The position numbers and the translations under genes were made by a program. This document shows positions 18,491-26,900 of a stretch of DNA of 64,000 nt, piece after piece. The notes under the pieces are model-generated. The model was not told the origin of the DNA. It searched no databases and saw nothing but the letters and a program-made list of their open reading frames with translations. Location of the stretch: NCBI GenBank assembly GCA_016709445.1, contig JADJMV010000004.1, positions 124,001-188,000 on the forward strand, in the 5' to 3' direction. Every line of letters starts with the position of its first letter. Within the stretch, counting starts at the first letter, position 1. The DNA is from Phycisphaerales bacterium (GTDB lineage: Bacteria; Planctomycetota; Phycisphaerae; Phycisphaerales; UBA1924).

Positions 18491-18832
18491 CTACTCCTCG
18501 GCGTCGAGCTGCAGGCCCGCGAGGGCCGTCAGCGGATCGGGCGCAAACTGGAACACCTTGTCCAGCCCCGTCACCATCATCACCGACCACACCTCGTCGG
18601 AGACCGAGCACAGCCGGAGCGAACTGCCGCCGTCGGCCAGCACCTTCCGGAGCTTCAGCAACTGCGCGAGGTTCGAACTGCTGACGTAGGTCACATTCGC
18701 GAAATTCACGACGACCGAGGGGAGCTTGCCCGGCGACGACGTGAGCCGGTCGATCAACATCGTCAGCTCCTCGCTGAGCGACGGCTCGTCGGACAGATCC
18801 GTGACGATGATGTTGTCGGACCAGTCGGTCAT
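18491..18832 (-). CDS. STAS-domain anti-anti-sigma factor-like protein
   Basis: A 113-residue single STAS domain: VVVNFANVTYVSSSNLAQLLKL carries the conserved loop. In SpoIIAA/RsbV the regulatory Ser is in D-S-S-G; here the motif is VSSSNLA, so phosphorylatable Ser residues are present. Such proteins bind anti-sigma kinases when unphosphorylated and are reset by SpoIIE/RsbU phosphatases; one is encoded at 15625-16914. No HATPase anti-sigma kinase is nearby. First gene after gyrA (163-bp gap), same strand as the TrkA-C and ABC genes. Confidence 0.85.
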   Translation of the reverse strand: MTDWSDNIIVTDLSDEPSLSEELTMLIDRLTSSPGKLPSVVVNFANVTYVSSSNLAQLLKLRKVLADGGSSLRLCSVSDEVWSVMMVTGLDKVFQFAPDPLTALAGLQLDAEE

Positions 18833-18878
18833 GCGGGCAGAGTGTATCGCGCCCAGCCAAGTCCGGCCCCGACACCCC

Positions 18879-18906
18879 GGCCCTGACAACCGGGCCCTGA
18901 CAACCG
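18879..18906. repeat. Two perfect 14-bp tandem repeats
   Basis: The unit GGCCCTGACAACCG occurs twice head to tail (18879-18892, 18893-18906), preceded by a degenerate third copy at 18865-18878. It lies in the gyrA-STAS gap, upstream of the STAS start. It may be a simple duplication or a binding array. Confidence 0.7.
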
Positions 18907-18995
18907 GGCCAAGCTCTCGGCCCCGGCTCGCGAGCAGGGGCTTGAACACCCCGATCGCCCGCACCCCTCCGGCCGCCCATTCCCCTGGGCGAGCC

Positions 18996-21785
18996 CTAGG
19001 AGCCCGAGGGCGCCTCGGGGGGAGCGCTGTCGGCTCCGCCCTCCGCGGCCTCCGGCCCGTCCGCCGCGTCCGGCCCGTCCGGCCCGTCCTCGGGGGGCAC
19101 GTCACTCTCCTCCACCCTGGCGGCGGCCACGACCTCGTCGTCTTCCCGCAGGCCGACCACCCGCACGCCCTGCGTGCCCCGCCCGATGCAGCTGATCGAA
19201 CCGGCGCTCAGGCGCACGAGCTGGCCACGACGGGTAATCACCACCACGTCGTCGGCGTCGCGGACGGCAACGGCCGCCACGGAGGGACCGTTCCGAGTGG
19301 TTGTCTTGATGTCGGCCCTGCCCTTGCCGCCCCTGGACTGGCTCCGGGGCTTGCCCTCCTCGGGCTGCACCCGGTACTCGTCGACGGGCGTGCGCTTGCC
19401 GTACCCGTTCTGGGTGACGGTGAGCAGGCACAGGCCGCCCTCGATCGCCTCGGGGAGCGTCATCAGATCGCCGTCGGGGTCGGGCGTCATGGGCACTCGG
19501 ATCGCGCCCACCACCCGGTTCACCTCGTCGAGGTCGATGCCCTTGACGCCGGCGGCGCTGCGTCCCATCAGGCGGGCGTCCTGCTCGTTGAACCGGATCG
19601 CCGAGCCCGCGGCCGTGACGAGGATGATGTCGTCGTTGCCCGAGGTCAGCAGCACATCCAACAGCTCGTCGCCCTCCTTGAGCGAGACCGCGATGATGCC
19701 GCTGCGGTTGACGTTGCGGTACTCCTTCAGGCTGGTCCGCTTGACGATGCCCCCGCGGCTGACGAACGTGAGGTAGTTGCTCCCCGACTCGAAGTCCTTG
19801 ATGGCGAGGTACGCCCGCGTCCGCTCGCCCGCGCGCAGGTCGAGCAGGTTGATCAGCGCCCGGCCCTTGCTCGTTCGGGACAGCTCGGGCAGCTCGTACA
19901 CCTTGAGCTTGAAGACGCGCCCGGTGTCCGTGAAGCAGAGCAGGTCGTCGTGGGTGCTGGCCACGAACACGTGCTCGATGAAATCGTCGTCCTTGGCGTC
20001 GCTCGCCCGGATCCCCTTGCCGCCCCGCCCCTGCGACTGGTAGGTATCCAGCGGGAGGCGCTTGGCGTAGCCGGAGTGGCTGATCGTGACGGCCATATCC
20101 TCGACCTGGATGAGCGACTCGATATCGATATCACCCTCGGCCTCCTGCACCTCGGTCAGCCGGGGCGAGGCGAAGCGCTGCTTCATCTCCTCGCAGTCGG
20201 CCTTCACGATCGCGAGCACCTTCTGCTCGTCGGCCAGGATCGCCTCGTAGCCCTCGATCTCCTGCACCAGCGCGGTGTAGTCCGAGACCAGCCGCTCGAT
20301 TGCCAGCCCCACCAGCTGGATCAGCTGCATCTCGCCGATCGCCTCGGCCTGCCTGCGGGTGAGCAGCACACCCTCCGCCCCCGAGGCCACGCGCATCAGC
20401 CGGTCGGGGATCTTCGGCGCGTTCGGGTGGTCCGCGGGGATGCGGAACCGCCGCTCGGCCAGGCGGGTGATCGCCTCCTCACGCGTCCGCGAGGAGCGGA
20501 TGAGACGGATCACCTCGTCGATGTCGCAGACGGCGTAGATCAAGCCCTCGATCCGGTGCGCCCGCTTCTTCGCCTCGCGGAGCAGGTACATCGTCCGGCG
20601 CCGGATCACATCGACGCGGTGGTCCACATGGCAGCGGATCATCTCCCGGAGACCGAGCGTCCGCGGCTGGCGGTTCACCAGCGCGATGTTCATGATGCTG
20701 AAGGTCTGCTGCAGCGGCGTGAACTGGTAGAGTTGGTTCTCGATCACGAGCGGGTCGGCGCTCCGCTTGAGCTCGATCACGATCCGGGTCTGCGCCTCAC
20801 GACCCGACTCGTTGCGGACGTCCGAGACGTCCACAATCCGCTCCTCCTTGATCGAATCCACGATGCTCTCGACGAGCGTCCGCTGCCCGAGGCCGTAGGG
20901 GATCGCGTCGATCACGAGCTGGCGGCGCTCCCCCTCCTCCCCCTCGATATGGACGCGCCCACGCACCGTCACCCGCCCGCGCCCGCTCTCGTAGGCGTCG
21001 ACGATCCCCCGCTTGCCCAGGATCAGACCCCCGGTCGGAAAGTCCGGCCCCTTCACACCGCGCCGGACGATCACGCCCTCCCCGTCCACCACGTCGCTCA
21101 TCAGCTCGGCGAGCGTGATGTCCGGCTTCTCCACGAATCGGATGATCGCATCGAAGATCTCCGTGGGGTTGTGGGGCGGCAAGCTCGTCGCCATGCCCAC
21201 CGCGATGCCCACACCGCCGTTGATCAGCAGATTCGGGAACTTCGCCGGGAGCACCGTCGGCTCCGTCAGGCGGTCGTCGTAGTTGGGCTGCACGTCCACC
21301 GTGCCCAGCTCGATGTCGGCCAGCATCTCCACCGCGGCGTGGGTCATCCTCGCCTCGGTATACCGCATGGCCGCCGGGGGGTCGGGGTCGATCGAGCCGA
21401 AGTTGCCCTGCGGGTCGATCAGCGGCACCCGCATTTTCCACTTCTGGGCCATGCCGACGAGCGTCGGGTAGATCACGCTCTCGCCGTGGGGGTGGTAGTC
21501 ACCCGAGGTGTTGCCGCAGATCTTCGCGCACTTGAGGTGCTTGCGGTTCGGGCGCAGCTTCAGATCGTGCATGGCCGCGAGGATGCGGCGCTGGCTGGGC
21601 TTGAGCCCGTCGCGGACATCGGGCAGGGCCCGGTCCATGATCGTGCTCATCGCGTACGTGAGGTACGAGTCTTTCAGCTCGTCCTCGATCTTCAGGTCCA
21701 CGACAGAGCCGCCGGCGGGGGCTGCAAGCTCCGCCTCCGGCAGTCCGTCGGGGCTGTCGTCGGGAGTTCCAAAGGTGTCCGTCAT
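18996..21785 (-). CDS. gyrA: DNA gyrase subunit A
   Basis: A 929-residue type IIA topoisomerase A subunit that cuts and rejoins DNA. The catalytic Tyr (~residue 142) is in MRYTEARMT. The winged-helix and DRALPDVRDGLKPSQRRIL blocks are standard. The C-terminal beta-pinwheel carries a GyrA box as QGRGGKG (~residue 582), which distinguishes gyrase from Topo IV. A second, box-like SRGGKG occurs further on (~residue 815). The protein ends in an acidic, Pro/Ala-rich tail. Usual GyrA length is ~820-880, so this one is slightly long. It starts 12 bp after the preceding gene; gyrB is not in the window. Confidence 0.96.
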   Translation of the reverse strand: MTDTFGTPDDSPDGLPEAELAAPAGGSVVDLKIEDELKDSYLTYAMSTIMDRALPDVRDGLKPSQRRILAAMHDLKLRPNRKHLKCAKICGNTSGDYHPHGESVIYPTLVGMAQKWKMRVPLIDPQGNFGSIDPDPPAAMRYTEARMTHAAVEMLADIELGTVDVQPNYDDRLTEPTVLPAKFPNLLINGGVGIAVGMATSLPPHNPTEIFDAIIRFVEKPDITLAELMSDVVDGEGVIVRRGVKGPDFPTGGLILGKRGIVDAYESGRGRVTVRGRVHIEGEEGERRQLVIDAIPYGLGQRTLVESIVDSIKEERIVDVSDVRNESGREAQTRIVIELKRSADPLVIENQLYQFTPLQQTFSIMNIALVNRQPRTLGLREMIRCHVDHRVDVIRRRTMYLLREAKKRAHRIEGLIYAVCDIDEVIRLIRSSRTREEAITRLAERRFRIPADHPNAPKIPDRLMRVASGAEGVLLTRRQAEAIGEMQLIQLVGLAIERLVSDYTALVQEIEGYEAILADEQKVLAIVKADCEEMKQRFASPRLTEVQEAEGDIDIESLIQVEDMAVTISHSGYAKRLPLDTYQSQGRGGKGIRASDAKDDDFIEHVFVASTHDDLLCFTDTGRVFKLKVYELPELSRTSKGRALINLLDLRAGERTRAYLAIKDFESGSNYLTFVSRGGIVKRTSLKEYRNVNRSGIIAVSLKEGDELLDVLLTSGNDDIILVTAAGSAIRFNEQDARLMGRSAAGVKGIDLDEVNRVVGAIRVPMTPDPDGDLMTLPEAIEGGLCLLTVTQNGYGKRTPVDEYRVQPEEGKPRSQSRGGKGRADIKTTTRNGPSVAAVAVRDADDVVVITRRGQLVRLSAGSISCIGRGTQGVRVVGLREDDEVVAAARVEESDVPPEDGPDGPDAADGPEAAEGGADSAPPEAPSGS

Positions 21786-21797
21786 AGGCCCTTCATT

Positions 21798-23663
21798 CTA
21801 GGGCGGCGGCGCGTGCGGAGCGGGCTTCACATGCTCCACCGAACGCAAGAACTCGCAGGCCGTCAGCAGCGCCATCGCCGAGGCTTCCGGGGGCATCCGA
21901 TGGTCCCACACCGAGGCCCGGATCCCGCCGCGGGCAAGCCCGGGATCGGGAAAGAAACGACATTCGGCCTCGCCCGGCGTCAGTTGTTCGAGGAACCGCA
22001 TGGCCGCCACCAAATGCACCGCTTCACCCTGCACCTCTCCGGCGGTGGTCAGGCGCGGCTCGCCCAGCATCGTCGCCAGGAATGCGACCGGGCGGGCCGA
22101 CGACCAGGTGGGCAGCGACACGCCCCCCTCGGTGAAGGCAATACCGCCCGCCAGATCGCCATCCTGCACCCCCGCGTCGGTCCCGGTGAGCTGGTGCTCC
22201 CAGACCTGCTCGCGGACCCGCCGCAGCGCCGTCCCCGCCGGCACATCGCCCTCGGGGGCTAACGCCAATTCCGCCCAGCCTGCCCAGGGCAGGAGCGACA
22301 CCAGCGCGCCCGGCCGCGCCCCCCGGAGCACCGCCCGGAGCGACTCCTCGGCGAACTTACGGTCCTGGCCGGTGGAGGCGGCCCGCTCCGCCAGAGCCCA
22401 GGCGAGCAACGCCTCCGCAACCGTGCCCTTCGCCTCTGTCGGGTCTGCAGCGACATGCTCGCGCATGAGCCGCTCGCACGTGTCATAGAAGGGCCGGAGT
22501 TCATCCTCCTCGTGGCGCCCCGCACCCAGCCCCCAGAGCGCGACCCAGGCAATCGCCCCCGCAACGCCGTCGTCTTCGGTCCTGACCTCTCCCGACTCCA
22601 CCGCCTGCAGATCGTTCATGATCGACCGCGCCAGCGAGGTCGCCCGTTCGCGATCCACCCGCTCGATGCCCGGGGTTTCGGCCAGCCGGAGCAACGCGAC
22701 AGCCGCCAGACATTGCTGTGTCGGCGTGGCCAGCGCCGGATCCGCCACGCCACGCCACGGGTGCACCTGCCCCATCAGCCCCAGATTCAGCCCACCGCCC
22801 AGGCGGGTCGCCTCGAAGTGGTCCAGCAAACCGATCGCAAACGCACGAACACCCTGGGTGGTCACCGCGCTGGCAGGCGTCACGGTGCCGCACCGGTGGA
22901 GGAATACGGCGCTCCCACCAACCCCGACGCCGGCGACGTGCATCACGCCAAACCGGTAGAACGCGACCCCGGAATCCGCCGCGAGATCACGGACGAGTTC
23001 GATGCCCTTGCTCGGCGCTCCAAGGAGCCGCGCCGCCATGGCGGGGTACTCCACCGAGGGCGACGCCTCAGACGCCAGCAGCACCATCGGGAACGTGAAG
23101 AGCCAGGCGTCCACCCGCCGCACCGCCAAGCCGTCCGCCCCGGGCGAGAGCGCCGCATCCGGATCTTCCAATTCGGCCTCACCAAGCGGTGTGAGCGCCC
23201 CCGCCAATTCGAGGCTCACCGTGAGTCCCGCCGCCGCGGCCACGGCCTGCTCCTGGAATAACGCGTCTCGACGGGCAGGCAGCAGCACCCGCTCCGCTTC
23301 CGCCATGGCCGCCTGAGCCGCCGAGGCCAGCGCCCCCGGGCCTTCCCCGGCCTGGGTCAGTGCCTGCCCAGCGCCGACAAGGCGGCCCCGGTCGTACAGC
23401 GCAACCCGACACGCCGCGCAGCCCTCGAGACCCTCTTCCCGGCCCTCTGGGACCTGCCACGCCCGGACCCAGCCCTCCAGCCTCCCGTACGCACGCAGGG
23501 CGGCCTCGGGGTCGAGCTCCTCCCGGGCCGGCCCCGACGGCCCGGGTGAGGCCATAGGCGGGGGGGGCGGGGTCTGAGCCCGGCACTCCGGAGTCGCGAG
23601 AACCGAGGCCATCGCCAACCATGTGGCGTGCAGGCCACACGCGATGACGCCGGGCAACCACAC
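21798..23663 (-). CDS. Secreted hypothetical protein upstream of gyrA
   Basis: A ~620-residue protein. GTG 23663 is proposed as the start because it gives a clean signal peptide (VWLPGVIACGLHATWLAMAS... ending ECRA|Q). The longer open frame (to 23828) has no signal at its N-terminus and would overlap the mini-ORF. A Pro-rich linker follows the signal. The body is Ala/Leu-rich and helical, with repeated LAxA(L/E)R patterns (e.g. QQCLAAVALLRLAETPG, AEALLAWALAERAA), suggesting an alpha/alpha toroid. No catalytic motif or named family is recognised. It ends 12 bp before gyrA, in the same direction, so it may be co-transcribed. Confidence 0.7.
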   Translation of the reverse strand: MWLPGVIACGLHATWLAMASVLATPECRAQTPPPPPMASPGPSGPAREELDPEAALRAYGRLEGWVRAWQVPEGREEGLEGCAACRVALYDRGRLVGAGQALTQAGEGPGALASAAQAAMAEAERVLLPARRDALFQEQAVAAAAGLTVSLELAGALTPLGEAELEDPDAALSPGADGLAVRRVDAWLFTFPMVLLASEASPSVEYPAMAARLLGAPSKGIELVRDLAADSGVAFYRFGVMHVAGVGVGGSAVFLHRCGTVTPASAVTTQGVRAFAIGLLDHFEATRLGGGLNLGLMGQVHPWRGVADPALATPTQQCLAAVALLRLAETPGIERVDRERATSLARSIMNDLQAVESGEVRTEDDGVAGAIAWVALWGLGAGRHEEDELRPFYDTCERLMREHVAADPTEAKGTVAEALLAWALAERAASTGQDRKFAEESLRAVLRGARPGALVSLLPWAGWAELALAPEGDVPAGTALRRVREQVWEHQLTGTDAGVQDGDLAGGIAFTEGGVSLPTWSSARPVAFLATMLGEPRLTTAGEVQGEAVHLVAAMRFLEQLTPGEAECRFFPDPGLARGGIRASVWDHRMPPEASAMALLTACEFLRSVEHVKPAPHAPPP

Positions 23664-23795
23664 CCCTCGCTTCCGGTAGGCTTTCTCGGACGCAGACCGG
23701 CCCTGAGGTGGCCCGGAGAGGCCTTGGGGGCATGGATCGGGGGTCTGGCACACGGCTTGATCTCTCCCTGGCGTCAGACAATCAGGAGACAGGAC

Positions 23796-23876
23796 ATGAC
23801 GACGCTCATCAAGTTCACGGCCAACCATCAGCGAGTCGCGCTCCTTGCCCTGCTGAGCTTCCTGGCCATGTGCTAG
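23796..23876 (+). CDS. 26-residue hydrophobic mini-ORF with strong RBS and terminator
   Basis: A tiny frame beginning MTTLIKFTANHQRVALLALL and ending SFLAMC. AGGAG at 23784-23788 is 7 bp before the ATG, and a perfect 13-bp terminator hairpin starts 67 bp after the stop. The C-terminal half is one hydrophobic segment and the last residues (LAMC) look like a lipobox ending exactly at the Cys. Translation is plausible but unproven. It could be a membrane micropeptide, a leader, or chance. No homologue is recognised. Confidence 0.4.
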   Translation: MTTLIKFTANHQRVALLALLSFLAMC

Positions 23877-23943
23877 AGGCCGGGTGGCTGGAGGGTCGTC
23901 GGGTTCGGCCCGGTCGAGTGTACGACGTCGACACCCAAAGAAA

Positions 23944-23972
23944 GACGACCCAGGTCAGGGACCTGGGTCGTC
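23944..23972. terminator. Bidirectional intrinsic terminator
   Basis: A perfect 13-bp stem (GACGACCCAGGTC / GACCTGGGTCGTC) with an AGG loop. On the plus strand it is followed by ATAGGTTTTT, on the minus strand by TTTCTTT. It lies between the mini-ORF (plus) and rpsA (minus), so it can end both. This is the strongest terminator in the window. Confidence 0.9.
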
Positions 23973-24011
23973 ATAGGTTTTTGGGCTCAGGGGTGCGGAC
24001 GCCCCCCGGGG

Positions 24012-25760
24012 CTAGAACTTGATCTTGTCGGTGCCCATGGCGTCGTGGCTGTCCATACCGCCGCGGTGCGGGACGGAGTCGCCGCCGTACTCGCGCTCGT
24101 CGGCCCCGCTGGTATCGCCCCACTGGGCGCGCTTGAGCGAGAGACCGATCTTGCGGTCGGTGACGTCGACGCGCAGAATCTTGACGTCGATCTCGTCGCC
24201 GGCCTTGACGACCTCCTGCGGGTTCTCGACCTTGTGGTCGGCCAGCTCGGAGATGTGGAGCAGGCCCTCGAGATCATCCTCCAGCTCGACGAAGACGCCG
24301 AAGTTGGTGATCTTGGTGACCTTGCCGCGGACGACCATGCCCGGCTTGTAGGCGTCGGGGATGGCGTGCACCCACGGATCCTCGGTGAGCTGCTTCATGC
24401 CGAGGCTGATGCGCTGCTTCTCCTGGTCGACCTCGAGGACGACACACTTGACCATGTCGCCCTTCTTGACCATCTCGTTGGGATGTGTGACCTTCTTGGT
24501 CCACGACATATCGGAGACGTGCAGGAGGCCGTCGATGCCCGGCTCGATCTCGACGAACGCGCCGTAGTTGGCCAGGTTCCGGACGGTGCCCTCGATCATC
24601 GTGCCCGTGGGGTACTTCTCGCCGACAAGCTCCCAGGGGTTGACCTCGGTCTGCTTCATGCCGAGGCTGATCTCCTGCTTGTTCTTGTCGATGTCGAGCA
24701 CGACCACGTCCACCGGGTCCCCGGGATTGACCATCTCGGAGGGGTGGTTGATCCGCCGCGTCCACGACATCTCGGAGATGTGCACGAGGCCCTCGATGCC
24801 GTCCTCGAGGCGGATGAACGCGCCGTAGGACATGAGGTTGACCACCTCGCCCTTGACACGGGAGCCGACCGGGTACTTCTGCTCGATCTCCTCCCAGGGG
24901 CTCGACTCCTTCTGCTTGAGCCCCAGCGCGATCTTCTCCTTCTCGCGGTCGATGTTGAGCACCTTGACCTCGAGCTTCTGGTCGATGCGGACCAGCTCGC
25001 TCGGGTGGTTGACCCGGCCCCACGACATGTCGGTAATGTGGAGCAGGCCGTCGATCCCGCCCAGGTCCACGAACACGCCGAAGTCGGCGATGTTCTTGAC
25101 CGTGCCGTTGACGACGTCGCCCTCCTTGAGGTTCTCGAGCAGACGCTTCTTGGCGGCGTCACGCTCCTCCTCGATGAGCTTGCGACGGCTGATCACGATG
25201 TTGTGACGCTCGGGATCGATCTTCAGGATCTGCGCCCGGATCTTGCGCCCGATGAAATCACCGATCTCGTGCGGCCGACGGATGTCGACCTGGCTGGCGG
25301 GCAGGAACACCTGCACGCCGATGTCCACCAGCAGACCGCCCTTGATCTTGCGGCTGACCATGCCCTCGACGACGTCGCCTTCCTTGCTCGAGTCGATGAT
25401 CCGCTGCCAGTTGATCATCCGGTCGGCGCGGCGCTTGGAGAGCTGCACCAGCCCGCCGTCGCCCTCGATCGACTCCAGCAGCACGTCCAGCGTCTCGCCC
25501 ACGCGCGGCTCGACACCCTCGAACTCTTCCTTCGGGATCAGGCCCTCGCTCTTGAGCCCCACCTCGATCACCACGTCGTCGCCCGCGAACCCGATCACCT
25601 TGCCCTTGATCAGCTTGCCGGGGGTGAGGTCGCCCAGGTCCTTGCCCAGCAGCGCCTCCATCGCAGCGTCCGGGCTCTGACCGGAGAACATGCCCTCGAG
25701 CAGAGCATCGGTGTCCTTGTCCGTCAGCCCCAGCGAGGCGATCAGCATCTCATCGACCAT
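24012..25760 (-). CDS. rpsA: 30S ribosomal protein S1
   Basis: A 582-residue protein with six S1 (OB-fold) RNA-binding domains, each starting with a G-x-V-x-G-x-V pattern: LIKGKVIGFAGDDVVIEVGL, VVEGMVSRKIKGGLLVDIGV, VVNGTVKNIADFGVFVDLGG, RVKGEVVNLMSYGAFIRLED, MIEGTVRNLANYGAFVEIEP and VVRGKVTKITNFGVFVELED. Domains 3-6 carry the canonical GLLHISDMSW-type ending. S1 binds mRNA leaders on the small subunit, which matters here because many genes lack Shine-Dalgarno motifs. The open frame continues upstream, but ATG 25760 is the first Met of the conserved part. GGAAGGAAA lies upstream of it. Confidence 0.96.
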   Translation of the reverse strand: MVDEMLIASLGLTDKDTDALLEGMFSGQSPDAAMEALLGKDLGDLTPGKLIKGKVIGFAGDDVVIEVGLKSEGLIPKEEFEGVEPRVGETLDVLLESIEGDGGLVQLSKRRADRMINWQRIIDSSKEGDVVEGMVSRKIKGGLLVDIGVQVFLPASQVDIRRPHEIGDFIGRKIRAQILKIDPERHNIVISRRKLIEEERDAAKKRLLENLKEGDVVNGTVKNIADFGVFVDLGGIDGLLHITDMSWGRVNHPSELVRIDQKLEVKVLNIDREKEKIALGLKQKESSPWEEIEQKYPVGSRVKGEVVNLMSYGAFIRLEDGIEGLVHISEMSWTRRINHPSEMVNPGDPVDVVVLDIDKNKQEISLGMKQTEVNPWELVGEKYPTGTMIEGTVRNLANYGAFVEIEPGIDGLLHVSDMSWTKKVTHPNEMVKKGDMVKCVVLEVDQEKQRISLGMKQLTEDPWVHAIPDAYKPGMVVRGKVTKITNFGVFVELEDDLEGLLHISELADHKVENPQEVVKAGDEIDVKILRVDVTDRKIGLSLKRAQWGDTSGADEREYGGDSVPHRGGMDSHDAMGTDKIKF

Positions 25761-26042
25761 GTTGACAGTTTCCTTCCGACACCCTCCCCCTCGATCGCGC
25801 CGGTCGGTGTGGCGCACGCGGGCAAGGCATCCGCAGACGCGGGGAGAAACCCGCGTCCGGCCCCGATCCGGGGCGGTGAAATCCTCTGCGAAACCGGACC
25901 CCGCAACGCGCGGGGCAACGGACCGACCCACCAGTCGAACCCAACCCTAGCACCTTCCCGGGCCGGAGGGAAGCCCCTCCAGAACGCACCCGCGAGCCCC
26001 TCCCCCCCCGCCACGGATACCATCGGCCACTGGAGGCCCGCC

Positions 26043-26819
26043 ATGCAGGACTGGCTCGAAGGACGTATCGCCATCATTACCGGGGCCTCGGCCGGCATCG
26101 GCGAGGCCATCGCCCGCGACTTCGTCCACCGCGGCGCCCGCGTTGTCATCAACGCCCGGCGGGAGGCCCGCCTCGCCGAAATCGCCCAGAGCCTCGGGGC
26201 CGACCGCGTCGCCACCGTCGCCGGCGACGCCTGCGAGGACGAGGTCATCGACCGGCTCTTCCGGGCCGCCTCCGACAAGTTCGAGGACGAGGCCGACCTC
26301 GTCGTCGTCAACGCCGGGAGGGGCCTCAACGGCTCGGTGACCACCTCCGACACGGGCCAGTGGGAGGAGATGATCCGCACCAACCTCCTCGCGGCCGCCA
26401 AGCTCATGCGGGCCGCCTCCCACCGCCTCCTCGCCGACATCGAGCAGTCGGGCAACTCCTGGCAGCAGCAGGCCCGGGACATCGTCGTGCTCGGCTCAAC
26501 CGTCGGACGACACATCTCCCCCTTCAGCTCCATGTACGGCTCGACCAAGTTCGCGGTGAACTCCCTCGCCGAGGCCCTGCGCCGCGAACTCGGCCCCAAG
26601 GGTGTCCGCGTCAGCCTGATCGAGCCCGGCTTCGTCCGCAGCGAGTTCCAGGGCGTTGCGGGATACGCCGACGACTGGTTCGCCCAGGTCGTCGACCGCA
26701 TCGGCCCCGTGCTGACGCCCGAGGACTGCGCCGAGATCATCTCCTTCATCGTGAGCCGACCGCCGCAGGTGCATCTCAGCGACGCGCTGATCCGGCCGAC
26801 CAGGCAGGATTATCCGTAA
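26043..26819 (+). CDS. Short-chain dehydrogenase/reductase (SDR)
   Basis: A 258-residue classical SDR oxidoreductase. The NAD(P)-binding motif is TGASAGIG near the N-terminus, the structural motif is VVNAGRG (in place of NNAG), the catalytic Ser is in LGSTVGRHISPFSS, and the catalytic pair is YGSTK. An Arg in INARREARL at the end of beta-2 suggests NADP(H) preference. LIEPGFVRSEF is the usual substrate-loop start. The substrate is unknown; such enzymes act on sugars, fatty-acyl chains or serine. ATG 26043 follows the rpsA promoter region, divergent with a 282-bp gap. Confidence 0.9.
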   Translation: MQDWLEGRIAIITGASAGIGEAIARDFVHRGARVVINARREARLAEIAQSLGADRVATVAGDACEDEVIDRLFRAASDKFEDEADLVVVNAGRGLNGSVTTSDTGQWEEMIRTNLLAAAKLMRAASHRLLADIEQSGNSWQQQARDIVVLGSTVGRHISPFSSMYGSTKFAVNSLAEALRRELGPKGVRVSLIEPGFVRSEFQGVAGYADDWFAQVVDRIGPVLTPEDCAEIISFIVSRPPQVHLSDALIRPTRQDYP

Positions 26820-26900
26820 GCGCGCCCCTCCGGTCCCGCTCGGGGGACGCGGAGGGGATCCGGGCGGCACGCTCCCCGCGCGGTCGGGCGAAGCCGGCGG

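Noticed and set aside
18726..22262. 1178-residue open frame on the plus strand
   Set aside because: Antisense to gyrA. High GC keeps opposite frames open; it lacks any family pattern, while gyrA on the minus strand is certain.
24045..26042. Long upstream extension of the SDR gene
   Set aside because: Antisense to rpsA. The SDR domain starts at ATG 26043 with a normal TGASAGIG spacing.
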